A DNA stretch of 64,000 bases from Actinomycetota bacterium. Lineage in GTDB: Bacteria; Actinomycetota; Acidimicrobiia; Acidimicrobiales; Palsa-688. Below are positions 42,799 through 52,181 of the stretch, piece after piece. Location of the stretch: contig JAJPKN010000037.1 in NCBI GenBank assembly GCA_021323695.1, forward strand, positions 78,463 through 142,462. The letters run 5' to 3'. The notes below the pieces were generated by a model that saw nothing but the letters and a program-made list of their open reading frames with translations, searched no databases and was not told the DNA's origin. Position numbers and translations under genes: made by a program. How positions within the stretch are numbered: position 1 is the first letter of the stretch; every line of letters begins with the position of its first letter.

Positions 42799-44169
42799 AT
42801 GAGCAACCCCGCGGCCGGGGCTCCTCCGGCTGTCGTCCGCTACGGGTGGGTGCCGCTGGCCGTCTTGGCGGCGACGAACGTGCTCCAAAGTGGCGAAGGG
42901 CAGTCCCTGTCCCAGGCCGTGAAGGGGATCGAGTCCAGCTTCCATGTTTCCGACGCCGTCGTGGGGTGGATCCCTGCGGCCATGATCATGCTCGGAGTAG
43001 CTGGTTCCTTTGTGGTGGGTTTGCTCGCCGACCGGACCCGGCGCACCCTCGTGGTCACCGTCGCCACGGTGACCTGGACGCTGTGCATGGGCCTCACGGG
43101 CTTCGCGACCAGCTTCGTCCTTTTGTTCTTGGCCCGGCTGCTGGTGGGGTCGTTGGAGTCCACCGGTCCCGCGTCGGTGTCCCTGATCTCGGACTACTTC
43201 CCTGTTGGCAGCCGCGCCCGTTCCATGGGCTTGTGGCTGTCGGGTGCCATAGTGGGGTCGCTCGTCGGCCTCGGTGGAGGAGGGCTGCTGGTGGGGGCCT
43301 TCGGGTGGCGATGGGCCTTTTGGATGTGGGTACCCCTGGGCGCGGTAGTGGCGGTGTGGCTGCTGGCCCTCCCTGAACCGGCCCGAGGCAGCCAGGACCA
43401 CAGCTGGGCGGTCGGCCGCCGCGCCCCGGCCGCCCCTGGGGGAGGCCTCGGACTGGGTTACAGCCCGGCCAAATTGAGGACGGCTTTTGGCCAACTGGCG
43501 CGGGTGCCGAGCCTGTGGTGCGGGCTCGCAGGCCTGACCGTTTCGGGCCTGCTGCTGAACAGCCTCGCCTTTTGGGGGGTGCAGTACTTCGAGCGTGGCT
43601 TTGGCCTCACCCCAGCTGGGGCAGGGGGCATTGCCGCTTTGGCCGCCATCGGGGCGTTCATCGGCCTGCCCGGCGGAGGGGTGCTGACCGACAAGCTCCT
43701 GCGCCGAGGTGCTGTACGGGCGAGGGTCTACGTGACGGCCTGCTCCAGCGCCGCCAGCGGGTTGGTGTTCCTGGCGGCTTTCCTGGCCCCGGCATTGGCC
43801 CTGGCTGCTCCTTTGTTGCTGGTTGGCAGCTTGCTGCTCAGCGCGGCAATAGCCCCGGGCGAGGCGCTCCTGTGCGACGTCGTAGTGGCCGGGCTACGGG
43901 GCCGAGGTGGTTCCCTCAGGGCCGCGGCACGTTCCCTGGCCGCCTTGGGGCCTCCCCTCACGGGCTTGCTGGCCGAGCACCTGGGGCTCCGGGCTGCCTT
44001 GGCAGCCATGGCCCCGGTGGCCGTTGCCGGCGGGGCCGTAGTACTGATGGCGGCGCGTTGGTACCAAGATGACGTCGCCTTGGTGGCGGCCGAGTCCCTG
44101 CGCAACAGCTCGGCGCTGGGCGGGGCGCAAGCTCTTACGACCCTTGGGCCGGCGGCCACGACGTCATGA
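42799..44169 (+). CDS. Major facilitator superfamily transporter
   Basis: A 456-residue transporter with twelve hydrophobic segments. The loop 2-3 signature GLLADRTRR (about residues 73-81) and its second-half counterpart GGVLTDKLLRRG (about 292-303) are clear. GxxSxxG-like helices occur in the first half. It resembles the anion/cation or spinster-like groups; the substrate cannot be told. ATG start at 42799. The last 35 bases overlap the 3' end of the convergent LuxR gene. Confidence 0.88.
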   Translation: MSNPAAGAPPAVVRYGWVPLAVLAATNVLQSGEGQSLSQAVKGIESSFHVSDAVVGWIPAAMIMLGVAGSFVVGLLADRTRRTLVVTVATVTWTLCMGLTGFATSFVLLFLARLLVGSLESTGPASVSLISDYFPVGSRARSMGLWLSGAIVGSLVGLGGGGLLVGAFGWRWAFWMWVPLGAVVAVWLLALPEPARGSQDHSWAVGRRAPAAPGGGLGLGYSPAKLRTAFGQLARVPSLWCGLAGLTVSGLLLNSLAFWGVQYFERGFGLTPAGAGGIAALAAIGAFIGLPGGGVLTDKLLRRGAVRARVYVTACSSAASGLVFLAAFLAPALALAAPLLLVGSLLLSAAIAPGEALLCDVVVAGLRGRGGSLRAAARSLAALGPPLTGLLAEHLGLRAALAAMAPVAVAGGAVVLMAARWYQDDVALVAAESLRNSSALGGAQALTTLGPAATTS

Positions 44170-47002
44170 GCTCCCGGCGCGAGTGGAGCCCCAGCTTGGT
44201 GAACACGGCCTGCAGGTGATGGTCCACGGTCTTGCGGGACAGGAACAGGCGAGCGGCGATCTCGGCGTTGGTGAGCCCCTTGGCCGCGGCCTGGGCGACT
44301 CGCTCCTCCTGGGCGCTGAGCAGCCGGCTGCCGTGGCTGGCCCTCAACCGGCGCCCGCCAGCCGCCGCTCGTTCGGCCGCAGCCTCCCTGGCCAGGCGGG
44401 CCGCTCCCACGCCGGACGCCGTGCTGAGCGCCTCGGCCAACAGTTCACGGGCGCGTGCCAGCTGGCCGGAGCGGCGGAAGTGGCGCCCGGCGGCCAGCAG
44501 GGCTTCGGCATGGGCCAGGACGAGCGGGGAGCCTCGGAGGGTGCTGGCCGCCTGTTCGAACATCTCGGAGGCGCCAGGATCCCCTGAGGCCTCTGCGACC
44601 TGGGCGTGGCCGGCCATGGCTACTGCCCGCGGCCACCGGCACGGCAGGGGGGCGCTCAGGCTGTCGAGGTCGGCCAGGAGCCTTCGCGCTTCGTCCAGCC
44701 GACCGGTGACCACGTGGGCGGCCACCGCAACGTCGTGCCACCGGTACAGGCACGGCTCCCGAAAGCCAGAGCTGTGCGCGAGCTGTTCCACTTGGGCGCA
44801 CAGGTCAGCGGCCTCGGCCGGCCGGCCCAGGTCCAGGGCCAGGCGGGCGCGCAGCGCCCACAACTCCAGCCAAAAGTGGGGCACCCAACCTCGCATGGCG
44901 GCGAAGTCATGTTCGGCTGCCGCGCACATCCGTTGTGCCTCGGCTTGTTCGCCACGCTCGTAGGCCAGGTAGGCGCGCGCCACGACCACCGAGGGGACAA
45001 TGGCAGGGACCAGGTCGGCCACAGGGCCACAGCGCTCGAGCAGATCTGCCGCCTCGTCCAGGCGGCCGCAACGGGCCATGACGTCGGCGCCGTCGACGCA
45101 GTAGGACGCGAGCTCACTGACCGAACCGAAGCGTTCTGCCTGTGCCAGGGCCACTTGCAGCATCCCCATGGCATCGTCGAAGCGTTCCAGGCTGCTGGCA
45201 GCGACGATGTAAAGAGCACGCGCCGCTTCGTTGAACGCCTTCGCCAAGGAGCCACCTCCGTGCGCCTGGTGCAGGGCGCCCGAGAGGGTTTCCCAGCCAG
45301 CCGGCAGGCCCTTCATGGCACTTACCGCCCCGGTGTGGGCCAGTAGTAAGGACGCCACCTCTGGGGTGGCCGAGGCTGCCAGGGCGCGCGCCCGGTCCTC
45401 CATGGGACGCGCAGCATTGGGGCCCCCGGCCATGAGCGCGAAAGAGATCCCTTGGGCCAGGAGGCTGGCGCCGACGGGGCCCGGCTCTTGGAGGTCGTCA
45501 ACCGCGGCCAAGATGCTGTCCAAGGCGCGCTCGAAGGAGCCCGATAAGAGCTGGGCGGTGGCAATGAGCCGGTGCGCCTCGACGCGCTCACGCCGGGAGA
45601 GCCTCGCCAGGTGCAAGACGGCGTCGAGCTCGGCCAAGGCTTGGCCTGGCCTCCCGGCACCGAGGTGAGCTTCGGCCAAGCGGAGCCGGAGGCCAGGACG
45701 GGCTGAAGGGCCAGCCAGCTCGACCGCGTGAGCGAAATGGGCCGCCGCGGCCTCGGTCGCCCCAGCGCGGTCCGCCGCCCGCCCGGCCGCCTCCAAAGCC
45801 GAGACGGCCTGTGGGTTGCCCGTGAGGTGGCCCTCCAGGGCGTGGGCGGCGGCGATGGCAGGGGGCGCCCCCCGGGCTAGCAGGGCCTGGAAGGCCTGCG
45901 CATGGAGGCGCTCGCGTGCCACGGGGGGTATGTCCTCGTAGAGGGACTGGGCAAAGAGGGGGTGCACGAAGTTGGCCGAGCCGTTGCTGCCGGGCCGGAC
46001 CAGGCCCTCGCGGAGGAGCCTGCGCCAGGCGGCCTCGGCTCTTGGCCCGTCCAGCCCCGCCATGGTGGCTGCCACTTGCGGGTCGAACTCTATGCCCAGC
46101 ACGCTCGCGGCCTGGGCGTAGCTGAGGCCGTCCCGGTCGAGGCCGGCGAAGCGGGCCAGCACCAACAGCTCGGGCGGGGCCGGCTGGGCTGGGTTGGACC
46201 ATGCGCCGTCGACCTGTGACGCTGACGCCACATGCTCGAGCAACAGGGGGTTGCCTGCAGTGAGGCGGTAGGCGGCGATGGACTGGTCCTCCGTGGGTGG
46301 TTCGGGCAGCCGGGCGGCGAGCACCTGGCGGGCCCCGTCCTGGCTCAGCGGGCCCAACTTTTCCATGGCGGCGAAGCCTGCTTGAGCCAGGGCCAGGGCG
46401 AGCAGGCGGGCCGGCTGCGGCCAGGGGCGCAGTGTAGCGACGATGCCCACGGCCAGCCGCGGGGCCCTCTTGGCGAGGAAGCCCAGCAGGCTGAGCGAGT
46501 CTGGGTCGGCCCAGTGGATGTCGTCAAGAAGGAGCAAGACGGGGCCAGGGGCAGCACTTTCCAGCCAGTGCAAGGCCGAGTAGAAGGCTGCCGCTCGCCG
46601 GTCGGCGGGCAGGCTTCCTGAGCGTGCCCGGAGCGACCGGCACCCCAGCGCGGACAGGGCGTGGTCGAGCAGCCCGAACGGCAAGGCCTTCTCGAACGAG
46701 CTCCCCGTGCCCTCCCCAAGCGCGAAGCCGGTAGCCACCGATGAGGCGTACCGCAGGAGGCTTGTCTTGCCCAAGCCTGCCTCTCCGACGATGAACAAGA
46801 CCTGGCCATTGCCTTGGCGTGACTGTTCCAGGACATGGCCCAGCGCTGCCAACGCCTCCGTGCGCTCAACCAGGGCTGTACCGCTGGCGAGGCGTGGGCC
46901 GCCTGAGGCCTCTGGGCCGTTTTGGCGCTCGTCTGGCGGCTGCACCCTAGCCCCTGGTCCGTCCCACTTGGCCTGTGTACCACCTGTCCCAGGTGAGGTC
47001 AA
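44135..47002 (-). CDS. Large ATP-binding LuxR-family (LAL) regulator
   Basis: A 955-residue transcription regulator. An N-terminal AAA/NB-ARC-like ATPase has Walker A GEAGLGKT (about 73-80) and Walker B VLLLLDDIHWADPDS; a long alpha-helical, TPR-like middle follows; the C-terminal 65 residues are a LuxR helix-turn-helix (LSAQEERVAQAAAKGLTN then EIAARLFLSRKTVDHHL). Such regulators respond to sugars or other ligands by oligomerisation. No ATG, GTG or TTG lies near the ATPase domain except TTG 47002, chosen here; an ATG at 47260 in the same frame would add 86 residues that overlap a divergent small gene. The target is unknown; the convergent MFS gene is a candidate. Confidence 0.87.
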   Translation of the reverse strand: MTSPGTGGTQAKWDGPGARVQPPDERQNGPEASGGPRLASGTALVERTEALAALGHVLEQSRQGNGQVLFIVGEAGLGKTSLLRYASSVATGFALGEGTGSSFEKALPFGLLDHALSALGCRSLRARSGSLPADRRAAAFYSALHWLESAAPGPVLLLLDDIHWADPDSLSLLGFLAKRAPRLAVGIVATLRPWPQPARLLALALAQAGFAAMEKLGPLSQDGARQVLAARLPEPPTEDQSIAAYRLTAGNPLLLEHVASASQVDGAWSNPAQPAPPELLVLARFAGLDRDGLSYAQAASVLGIEFDPQVAATMAGLDGPRAEAAWRRLLREGLVRPGSNGSANFVHPLFAQSLYEDIPPVARERLHAQAFQALLARGAPPAIAAAHALEGHLTGNPQAVSALEAAGRAADRAGATEAAAAHFAHAVELAGPSARPGLRLRLAEAHLGAGRPGQALAELDAVLHLARLSRRERVEAHRLIATAQLLSGSFERALDSILAAVDDLQEPGPVGASLLAQGISFALMAGGPNAARPMEDRARALAASATPEVASLLLAHTGAVSAMKGLPAGWETLSGALHQAHGGGSLAKAFNEAARALYIVAASSLERFDDAMGMLQVALAQAERFGSVSELASYCVDGADVMARCGRLDEAADLLERCGPVADLVPAIVPSVVVARAYLAYERGEQAEAQRMCAAAEHDFAAMRGWVPHFWLELWALRARLALDLGRPAEAADLCAQVEQLAHSSGFREPCLYRWHDVAVAAHVVTGRLDEARRLLADLDSLSAPLPCRWPRAVAMAGHAQVAEASGDPGASEMFEQAASTLRGSPLVLAHAEALLAAGRHFRRSGQLARARELLAEALSTASGVGAARLAREAAAERAAAGGRRLRASHGSRLLSAQEERVAQAAAKGLTNAEIAARLFLSRKTVDHHLQAVFTKLGLHSRRELMTSWPPAQGS

Positions 47003-47158
47003 TGTGCCGGCAGTCCTTAGGAGGGGGTATTTACCCGATGCGGGCCTTGCCCAGGTGGGCCCATAGTCCAGCCAAGCCCGAGACCATGAAGGGGCACGAG
47101 GCAAGTAGTGCGAGGCGCCAGGCCCGCACTCGCGTAGCCGCCAGGGAGGCGGGAGGAC

Positions 47159-47344
47159 ATGATGGTGTTGTTGCTTTGCCTGGGCCCGCCGCGCGGCAAC
47201 CGGCTGACTGGCACCATCGCCGTGGTCGAAGGCAGCGAGCCTGAGGACTTGACGGTACAAACGGGGGCAACCGTGAGCTTCGACGGGTGGCTGGAGCTCA
47301 TAAGCGCGCTCGAGGCCTTCCGTCGCGGCACCTCTGGCGGTTGA
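47159..47344 (+). CDS. Small hypothetical protein
   Basis: A 61-residue frame with GGGAGG just before ATG 47159 (or ATG 47162). The C-terminal half VSFDGWLELISALEAFRRG looks like a strand plus an amphipathic helix and resembles small actinobacterial proteins with a GWLELL motif. No function known. It sits between the LuxR gene (divergent) and the MOSC gene. Confidence 0.45.
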   Translation: MMVLLLCLGPPRGNRLTGTIAVVEGSEPEDLTVQTGATVSFDGWLELISALEAFRRGTSGG

Positions 47345-47406
47345 GCGCCGGCCCCTGACCGGCAGTGGTGCCCACGAGCGCGTCCTTGGGACGGTTGTCT
47401 GCCAGT

Positions 47407-48114
47407 ATGGAGGCAGTGCCCAGGCTGCTCGAAGGCTCGGTGAGGTCGGTCAACATCGGCCACCTGGCGCCCAACCCGGCCAAAGGCAACCTGACAGCTA
47501 TTGGCAAGAGGCCGGTGGCCGGCCCGGTGTGGGTCAGCGCACCCGGGGTGGCCAAGGGCAAGAGCGGCCTCGCCGGCGACGCGATCGGCGACGGGCGCCA
47601 CCACGGAGGTGACGACCAGGCGGTCTACGTGTTCGCCCGGGAGGATCTCGATGCCTGGGAAGCCCAGCTGGGCCGGGACCTGCCCGACGGCTGCTTCGGT
47701 GAGAACTTGACGACGGTGGGCCTGAGGCCGGACCGTGCCCTCCTGGGCGAGATCTGGCGGGTTGGCGACGGGCTCCTGCTCCAGGTGACCGGGCCGCGCA
47801 TACCGTGCAAGACCTTCGTGTCCCGGATGGGCGTCCGGGGATGGGCCCGCCGCTTCACCGAGTCGGGGAGGCCGGGCGCTTACCTGAGGGTGCTGGAGCC
47901 GGGGCTGGTGCAAGCAGGCGACGCCATCTGCGTGGTCGAGCGCCCGGGCCACGACGTGGACGTCGCCACGGCGCTGTCCGCCTTCACGACCAGGCCCGAA
48001 CTGCTGCCCCGGTTGCTGGCCGCCGGGGGCTCGTTGTCTGCCCAAGGGCGGGCCGAGGTCGAAAAGGCGCTGGCCAAAAGGGGTACCTCGGCGGCCTTGG
48101 CGGCCCCGCCGTAA
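47407..48114 (+). CDS. MOSC-domain protein (YiiM-like)
   Basis: A 235-residue protein of the MOSC superfamily, which handles molybdenum-cofactor-bound sulfur or reduces N-hydroxylated compounds. GKRPVAGPVWV, DGRHHGGDDQAVYVF and CFGENLTTVGL are the usual blocks, and the conserved Cys is in RIPCKTF. The C-terminal three-helix extension (about 190-235) is seen in YiiM-type members. ATG 47407 is preferred to GTG 47365. It stands alone in a plus-strand unit. Confidence 0.88.
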   Translation: MEAVPRLLEGSVRSVNIGHLAPNPAKGNLTAIGKRPVAGPVWVSAPGVAKGKSGLAGDAIGDGRHHGGDDQAVYVFAREDLDAWEAQLGRDLPDGCFGENLTTVGLRPDRALLGEIWRVGDGLLLQVTGPRIPCKTFVSRMGVRGWARRFTESGRPGAYLRVLEPGLVQAGDAICVVERPGHDVDVATALSAFTTRPELLPRLLAAGGSLSAQGRAEVEKALAKRGTSAALAAPP

Positions 48115-48141
48115 GTACCTGGTCCTGGCGAGCGACCGGGG

Positions 48142-48513
48142 CTAAGAGCATTTCACCCAGACTCGCTCGATCCTTATGACCGGTGGGCTCGGCGGCAGGC
48201 TGAAGGTGCCGATGTAGGTGAACTTGCTCGAGGCGTGGGCCAGGGAGAAAACTTGAGGGGGGAAGCTGTAGAAGCCCGGCTTAGCCAGCTTGAAGGTGGG
48301 CTTGGCGTGCACCGTGCAGGCGCCTCGTTGGGCCACGGTGGTGCCGTTCTTGGCCCGGTAAGCCACGAGGAGCGTCTTGGGCGCCGATTGGCGCCAGGCG
48401 AATATGTACCCACTGACCGGAGGGCTGTGGGTGGTCGCCCCGCTCGTGGTCACGGCGCCCGCGGTTGCTGCCAGCGCCAGTGCCAGTGCGGCTAGAAATT
48501 TACGCTTTGTCAT
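48142..48513 (-). CDS. Small secreted protein
   Basis: A 123-residue protein with a clear signal peptide (MTKRKFLAALALALAATAGA, likely cut near residue 28). The mature part is rich in Ser, Thr, Lys and aromatic residues with two Cys (one at the end, KCS) and looks like a beta-sandwich; no family is recognised. ATG 48513 gives the signal peptide directly; ATG 48561 would add 16 residues. It lies downstream of the glycosyltransferase pair but reads the same way. Confidence 0.7.
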   Translation of the reverse strand: MTKRKFLAALALALAATAGAVTTSGATTHSPPVSGYIFAWRQSAPKTLLVAYRAKNGTTVAQRGACTVHAKPTFKLAKPGFYSFPPQVFSLAHASSKFTYIGTFSLPPSPPVIRIERVWVKCS

Positions 48514-48639
48514 CGAAGCTCCTGTCTGGTTGTCTGCCAGCTTTGTATTGCCCGCACGCACTGGGCGCAGGGGCCGTCGTAGCCTGAGCGGGGCCTGTGG
48601 CCAAAGTGCTGAGCCGTGCGCACAGCAGGGTTATCGGGC

Positions 48640-50676
48640 TCATCCAGTGTGGCCTGAAGCATGTCCGCCGGGGTCACGCCTGGCATCGGCAGCGCGGGGG
48701 CTACCTCCGTGGCGCGTAGCTGCTGCCAAGCGTGCGGCCGCAGGTGGCCTGGCGGGTGGCCACCGCCGGGGGAGGAGGCCCTCCAGGCCTTTGCCGACCG
48801 GCCGGACCGGCAGGGTGAGCAGGGCCTCTAAGGCTACGACTCGCCGCACCAAGGTGAACGGCAGCCAGAGGGGCAGCCATAGCAGTTGACGGAAAAACCC
48901 GAAGCGCAACGCCAGCACCACGATGGCCACCAGTGTAGGGACAGCGGCTACAAGGTAGAACACGAGCACTCTGGGTGCCACAGCCCTCGTTGCGGGGTTG
49001 GCCAGGGACAGCTCGAGGCCGGTCACGAACACGATGGGACGGAGCACAGCGGTGATGCGGACTGTCGCAGCGCGGATGTAGAAGTACCACGACCGTGGCG
49101 AACGGCTAGCGGCCAAGATGGGTGAATGGCGGGAAAGCACATGGATCCCTGCCCGGTTCCAGCGGGCCCGCTGCTCGCGGAAGTCCCTCAGAGTTGCCGG
49201 CACGTCCTCGTAGATCCGGACGCGGGTGTCGACGGCGACCTGGTAGCCGAGGCGACCGAACATCATCGTGAGGTCGGAGTCCTCGCCGTTCATCCCAGAG
49301 ACGAACCCGCCGACGAAGCGAGCGGGCTCTCTCCGGAAGGCGGTGAAAGTACCGGGGATGCAGTTGATGGCGTCCACCCGCTGCAAAGCAACCCGGGCGA
49401 AAGCAAAGCCGACCAGGCATTCGAAGAGCCGGCCCCGGCTGTAGAACGAGGTCGCCCTCGGGTCGGGCAGGTCCAGGGCGCCAACCACGCCGATGGCCGG
49501 GTTTGCGAACCAGTCAGGCAGGTACGAGAACGCGTCCTCTCCGACGACGATGTCGGCGTCGATGCGCACGACGATGTCCGACGTGGCGACGGCAAGGCCC
49601 TTGTTGAGGGCCTTGGCTTTGCCTCCGTGCTCCGCTGCGACCAGCCTGCCCCGCGCGTGCCTGAACTTGGCCATGGCCGCGCTGGCCACTGCCACTGTCG
49701 CGTCCTGTGAACCGTCATCGATGAGCACGACGGTGACCTCGCCGCCGTAACGACCGGCGGCTCGGTCGATGGACTCGAGGGTGCGGGCGATGGTTGTCGC
49801 CTCGTTGAACGCTGGTGTGATGGTCGTCAGCGGGGGGCGGCTGGTGGGGTCGTGCGGGGGGCGCGCTCTGCGCGTGGCCACGAGGAGGAAAAGCAAAAGG
49901 ACGTCGAAGACCAGGGGGAAGCCTATGAACACTACCAGGAACGCGGTGGGGTGGTACTGGCCGACGAGGGTGTCGGCCAAGTCGACGGCACCTATGACGA
50001 TGACGACCGCGAGGAGCGTGCCCACCAGGAGCAAGAGGCTTTCCGCTCGGCGGCCCGGTCTCAGGTCGGGGACGGCAGTGGGCCGCGGGACCTTGAAGGT
50101 GGTGGCAATGAGACGGAGCATCATCACGATGGCCACTGTGAACACGAAGAACGAGCCGAGCAAAGCCGCGGTCTCGGTGGGCAGCTTGACCACGGCGGCG
50201 GCAACGCAGCCCAGGGAATCGAGCACGCCAGCCAGTGCCAGGAAGAGCACGCCGTTGGCGAGCACGGCCACCCGCCGCGCCAGCGGTGCCCTGATGACCG
50301 TGGCGAAGGCGGCCAAGTTGGCGACGACCACCAAGCGTAGGGCGGAGCTGACGTGGGCAGCGTAGGCCGTTACCTGCGGGCGGTAGTAGACGAGCAGGCC
50401 GAGCCGGGCCACCAGGTCCTGGTAGAACTGGGCCGCCCCCGGGTGGACGGCCACCAGGCCCAGCGTGAACGCGCTCGAACAGAGGTAGAAGGTGCCGACC
50501 CGAGCCAGGGTCACCGAGCGCGGTCGGGGAAGGGCGACCACCGACCAGCCGTCACCCAGGTCATCGGCGCGGGCTTGGCGCAGTGGCCTTACGCAGAACG
50601 CGATGAGGGCCAGCCCGGCACTGAGGAGCAGAGCGGCGCCCAGCAGGTTTCGGGAAGTCACAACGAACCACCGCAA
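48640..50676 (-). CDS. Membrane-embedded family 2 glycosyltransferase (polysaccharide synthase type)
   Basis: A 678-residue processive glycosyltransferase. The first 280 residues hold about seven membrane spans. The GT2 domain (about 290-520) has ITPAFNEA, VVLIDDGSQD (first Asp), RIDADIVV (DxD), GEDSDLTMMF, and the QRARW motif of processive synthases such as cellulose or hyaluronan synthase. Two or three more spans follow, then a Pro/Arg-rich tail. The many N-terminal spans are unusual for this class. The HlyD-like gene lies 63 bases upstream in the same direction; together they probably make and export a polysaccharide. The sugar is unknown. Confidence 0.88.
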   Translation of the reverse strand: MRWFVVTSRNLLGAALLLSAGLALIAFCVRPLRQARADDLGDGWSVVALPRPRSVTLARVGTFYLCSSAFTLGLVAVHPGAAQFYQDLVARLGLLVYYRPQVTAYAAHVSSALRLVVVANLAAFATVIRAPLARRVAVLANGVLFLALAGVLDSLGCVAAAVVKLPTETAALLGSFFVFTVAIVMMLRLIATTFKVPRPTAVPDLRPGRRAESLLLLVGTLLAVVIVIGAVDLADTLVGQYHPTAFLVVFIGFPLVFDVLLLFLLVATRRARPPHDPTSRPPLTTITPAFNEATTIARTLESIDRAAGRYGGEVTVVLIDDGSQDATVAVASAAMAKFRHARGRLVAAEHGGKAKALNKGLAVATSDIVVRIDADIVVGEDAFSYLPDWFANPAIGVVGALDLPDPRATSFYSRGRLFECLVGFAFARVALQRVDAINCIPGTFTAFRREPARFVGGFVSGMNGEDSDLTMMFGRLGYQVAVDTRVRIYEDVPATLRDFREQRARWNRAGIHVLSRHSPILAASRSPRSWYFYIRAATVRITAVLRPIVFVTGLELSLANPATRAVAPRVLVFYLVAAVPTLVAIVVLALRFGFFRQLLWLPLWLPFTLVRRVVALEALLTLPVRPVGKGLEGLLPRRWPPARPPAAARLAAATRHGGSPRAADARRDPGGHASGHTG

Positions 50677-50739
50677 GTCATGGCGCCAGGCTGGAGGTCA
50701 TGGCGGAGCGCGCGATCAAGCGGCCGTCACCACTGGGGC

Positions 50740-51771
50740 CTAATGGAAGCTCACTGTCCCGCTCATGCCGGGGAGCACGCCTCGGGGGAGGCGCCCCTTC
50801 AGCCGGAGCACGACTTCGTAACTGACCTGGCCGTTCAGTTCGAACGGCGTGTCTATGACCTGTTGCACGACCACTGGGACAGGCACGCCTCCCAGCGCAT
50901 TGAAAGTGAAGGTGGCGGGCTCCCCGCGCCTCAGTGAGGCGACCTCCGTCTCAGGTACCGCTGCCACTACCTGCCAACGTCGGCCGTCGACCAACGAGAT
51001 GACTGGTTGGTCCTGGGCGGACAAGTTGGTGGAGGTACCCGAAGCTCTGGGGAAGAGCCGGAACACATTGGAGGTCGGGAGCTCCGGGTTGGCAATGGGA
51101 CCGTTGCGGACGCCAGATGGGCCAACGAGGGCACCTGGTGTGCCGGCGACGTGCAGCACGACCCCGTTGACCGGTGAACGCAGTTGGCTTGTGGACAACC
51201 TCTCCCGGTCTATGGCCAACTGGACCAAGGCCTCGGACAGGCTCGCCCGCGCCAGGGCGAGCTGTTCGGCCGCCAGGGCCCGGGCGCGCTGGGTGGCAGC
51301 AGGAGGTACCGACTCGAGGTAGCGGACGCGCAGCTTGTCAGCTGAGACGACGACCCGCTGCTCCTCCACCTGGAGCCTAAGGCCCTTGTTGTCTTCGCTG
51401 GCCAGTAGCTCGCCCTGGTGGACCCGCTCCCCGGGAGCGACGTAGACCGCGGCTAGGGGCGCGGTTACGGCGAAGTTGAGCTCCACGACGTTCGCGGGCA
51501 CCACCGCGGCCGAGTAACGGTTCGCGGACTCGGCATTTACGAGGTAGACCGTGAGCCCCAGGGCGGCAGCGAGGACGGTGGCCAGGATGCTGACGGCAGC
51601 CACTCGCCGTGATGTCGGCCGCAGCCCACCGCCGTAACTGACGGTTTCGGCTCGTGAGCCACGGTCCACCGGCCCGGTCTCGGGCAGGCTGGTCCCTTGT
51701 CGAGCCAGTTCCTCGTACGGGACCACCTTCGGCCCTTGTCCCGGAGAAAAGAGGAAGGTGGGCTCCTTCAT
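50740..51771 (-). CDS. HlyD-like periplasmic adaptor/membrane fusion protein
   Basis: A 343-residue protein with one membrane span (about residues 58-78). Two lipoyl-like half motifs (VYVAPGERVHQGELLA and RSPVNGVVLHVAGTPG) flank a coiled coil (about 125-195), the layout of HlyD/EmrA-type adaptors; a beta-barrel region with VETEVASLRRGEPATF-like sequence follows. ATG 51771 is used; ATG 51888 would add 39 residues. It is the first gene of a pair with the glycosyltransferase, like Alg44-type or BcsB-type partners. Confidence 0.82.
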   Translation of the reverse strand: MKEPTFLFSPGQGPKVVPYEELARQGTSLPETGPVDRGSRAETVSYGGGLRPTSRRVAAVSILATVLAAALGLTVYLVNAESANRYSAAVVPANVVELNFAVTAPLAAVYVAPGERVHQGELLASEDNKGLRLQVEEQRVVVSADKLRVRYLESVPPAATQRARALAAEQLALARASLSEALVQLAIDRERLSTSQLRSPVNGVVLHVAGTPGALVGPSGVRNGPIANPELPTSNVFRLFPRASGTSTNLSAQDQPVISLVDGRRWQVVAAVPETEVASLRRGEPATFTFNALGGVPVPVVVQQVIDTPFELNGQVSYEVVLRLKGRLPRGVLPGMSGTVSFH

Positions 51772-51910
51772 ATGCGCAGTGCTCGACAGTGCCCCGGAGG
51801 CACTTGAGCCACGCCCCTGGACGGCTGGGCCCCGGAGCGGGCACCTTATTTTAGCATTGGACCGGTACCGGGGTACCTCCCCCGGCAAGAGCCCTGGTCA
51901 AGGGCATCTG

Positions 51911-51957
51911 TTCGGCTGGTGTTCCGAGAACAAGTAGACTAAGTCCATGACTAAGTC
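51911..51957 (+). promoter_or_regulatory. Candidate promoter and operator of phd-vapC
   Basis: TTCGGC (51911-51916) and TAGACT (51935-51940) are spaced by 18 bases. The start would fall at about 51947, the A of the phd ATG, so the mRNA could be leaderless. Two copies of gactaagtc (51937-51945 and 51949-51957), each almost palindromic, overlap the -10 box and the start codon; they are good candidates for autorepressor sites. Confidence 0.6.
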
Positions 51958-52180
51958 TGTTGGCGTCCACGAGGCCAAGACGCATCTTTCGCGCCTGTTG
52001 GACGACGTCACCGGAGGGGAGGAGGTGGTCATCACCCGCCGCGGCCAGCCGGTCGCTCGGCTTGTCGCGCTGGGCAGGGGGGCTGGTCGGGCCTTCGGCG
52101 TGGACCGCGACCTCCTGGTCGTGCCCGACGACTTCGACGCGCCGCTCGATGACGGCACGCTGGGCAACTTCGAGGGCTAG
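51947..52180 (+). CDS. Phd/YefM-family antitoxin
   Basis: A 77-residue antitoxin that should bind its promoter and neutralise the VapC toxin encoded next. GVHEAKTHLSRLLDDVTGGE and VVITRRGQPVARLVAL (about residues 6-42) are the Phd/YefM DNA-binding domain; the acidic C-terminal part (VVPDDFDAPL) is the usual toxin-binding arm. The toxin gene starts one base after its stop. Confidence 0.92.
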   Translation: MTKSVGVHEAKTHLSRLLDDVTGGEEVVITRRGQPVARLVALGRGAGRAFGVDRDLLVVPDDFDAPLDDGTLGNFEG

Positions 52181-52181
52181 C

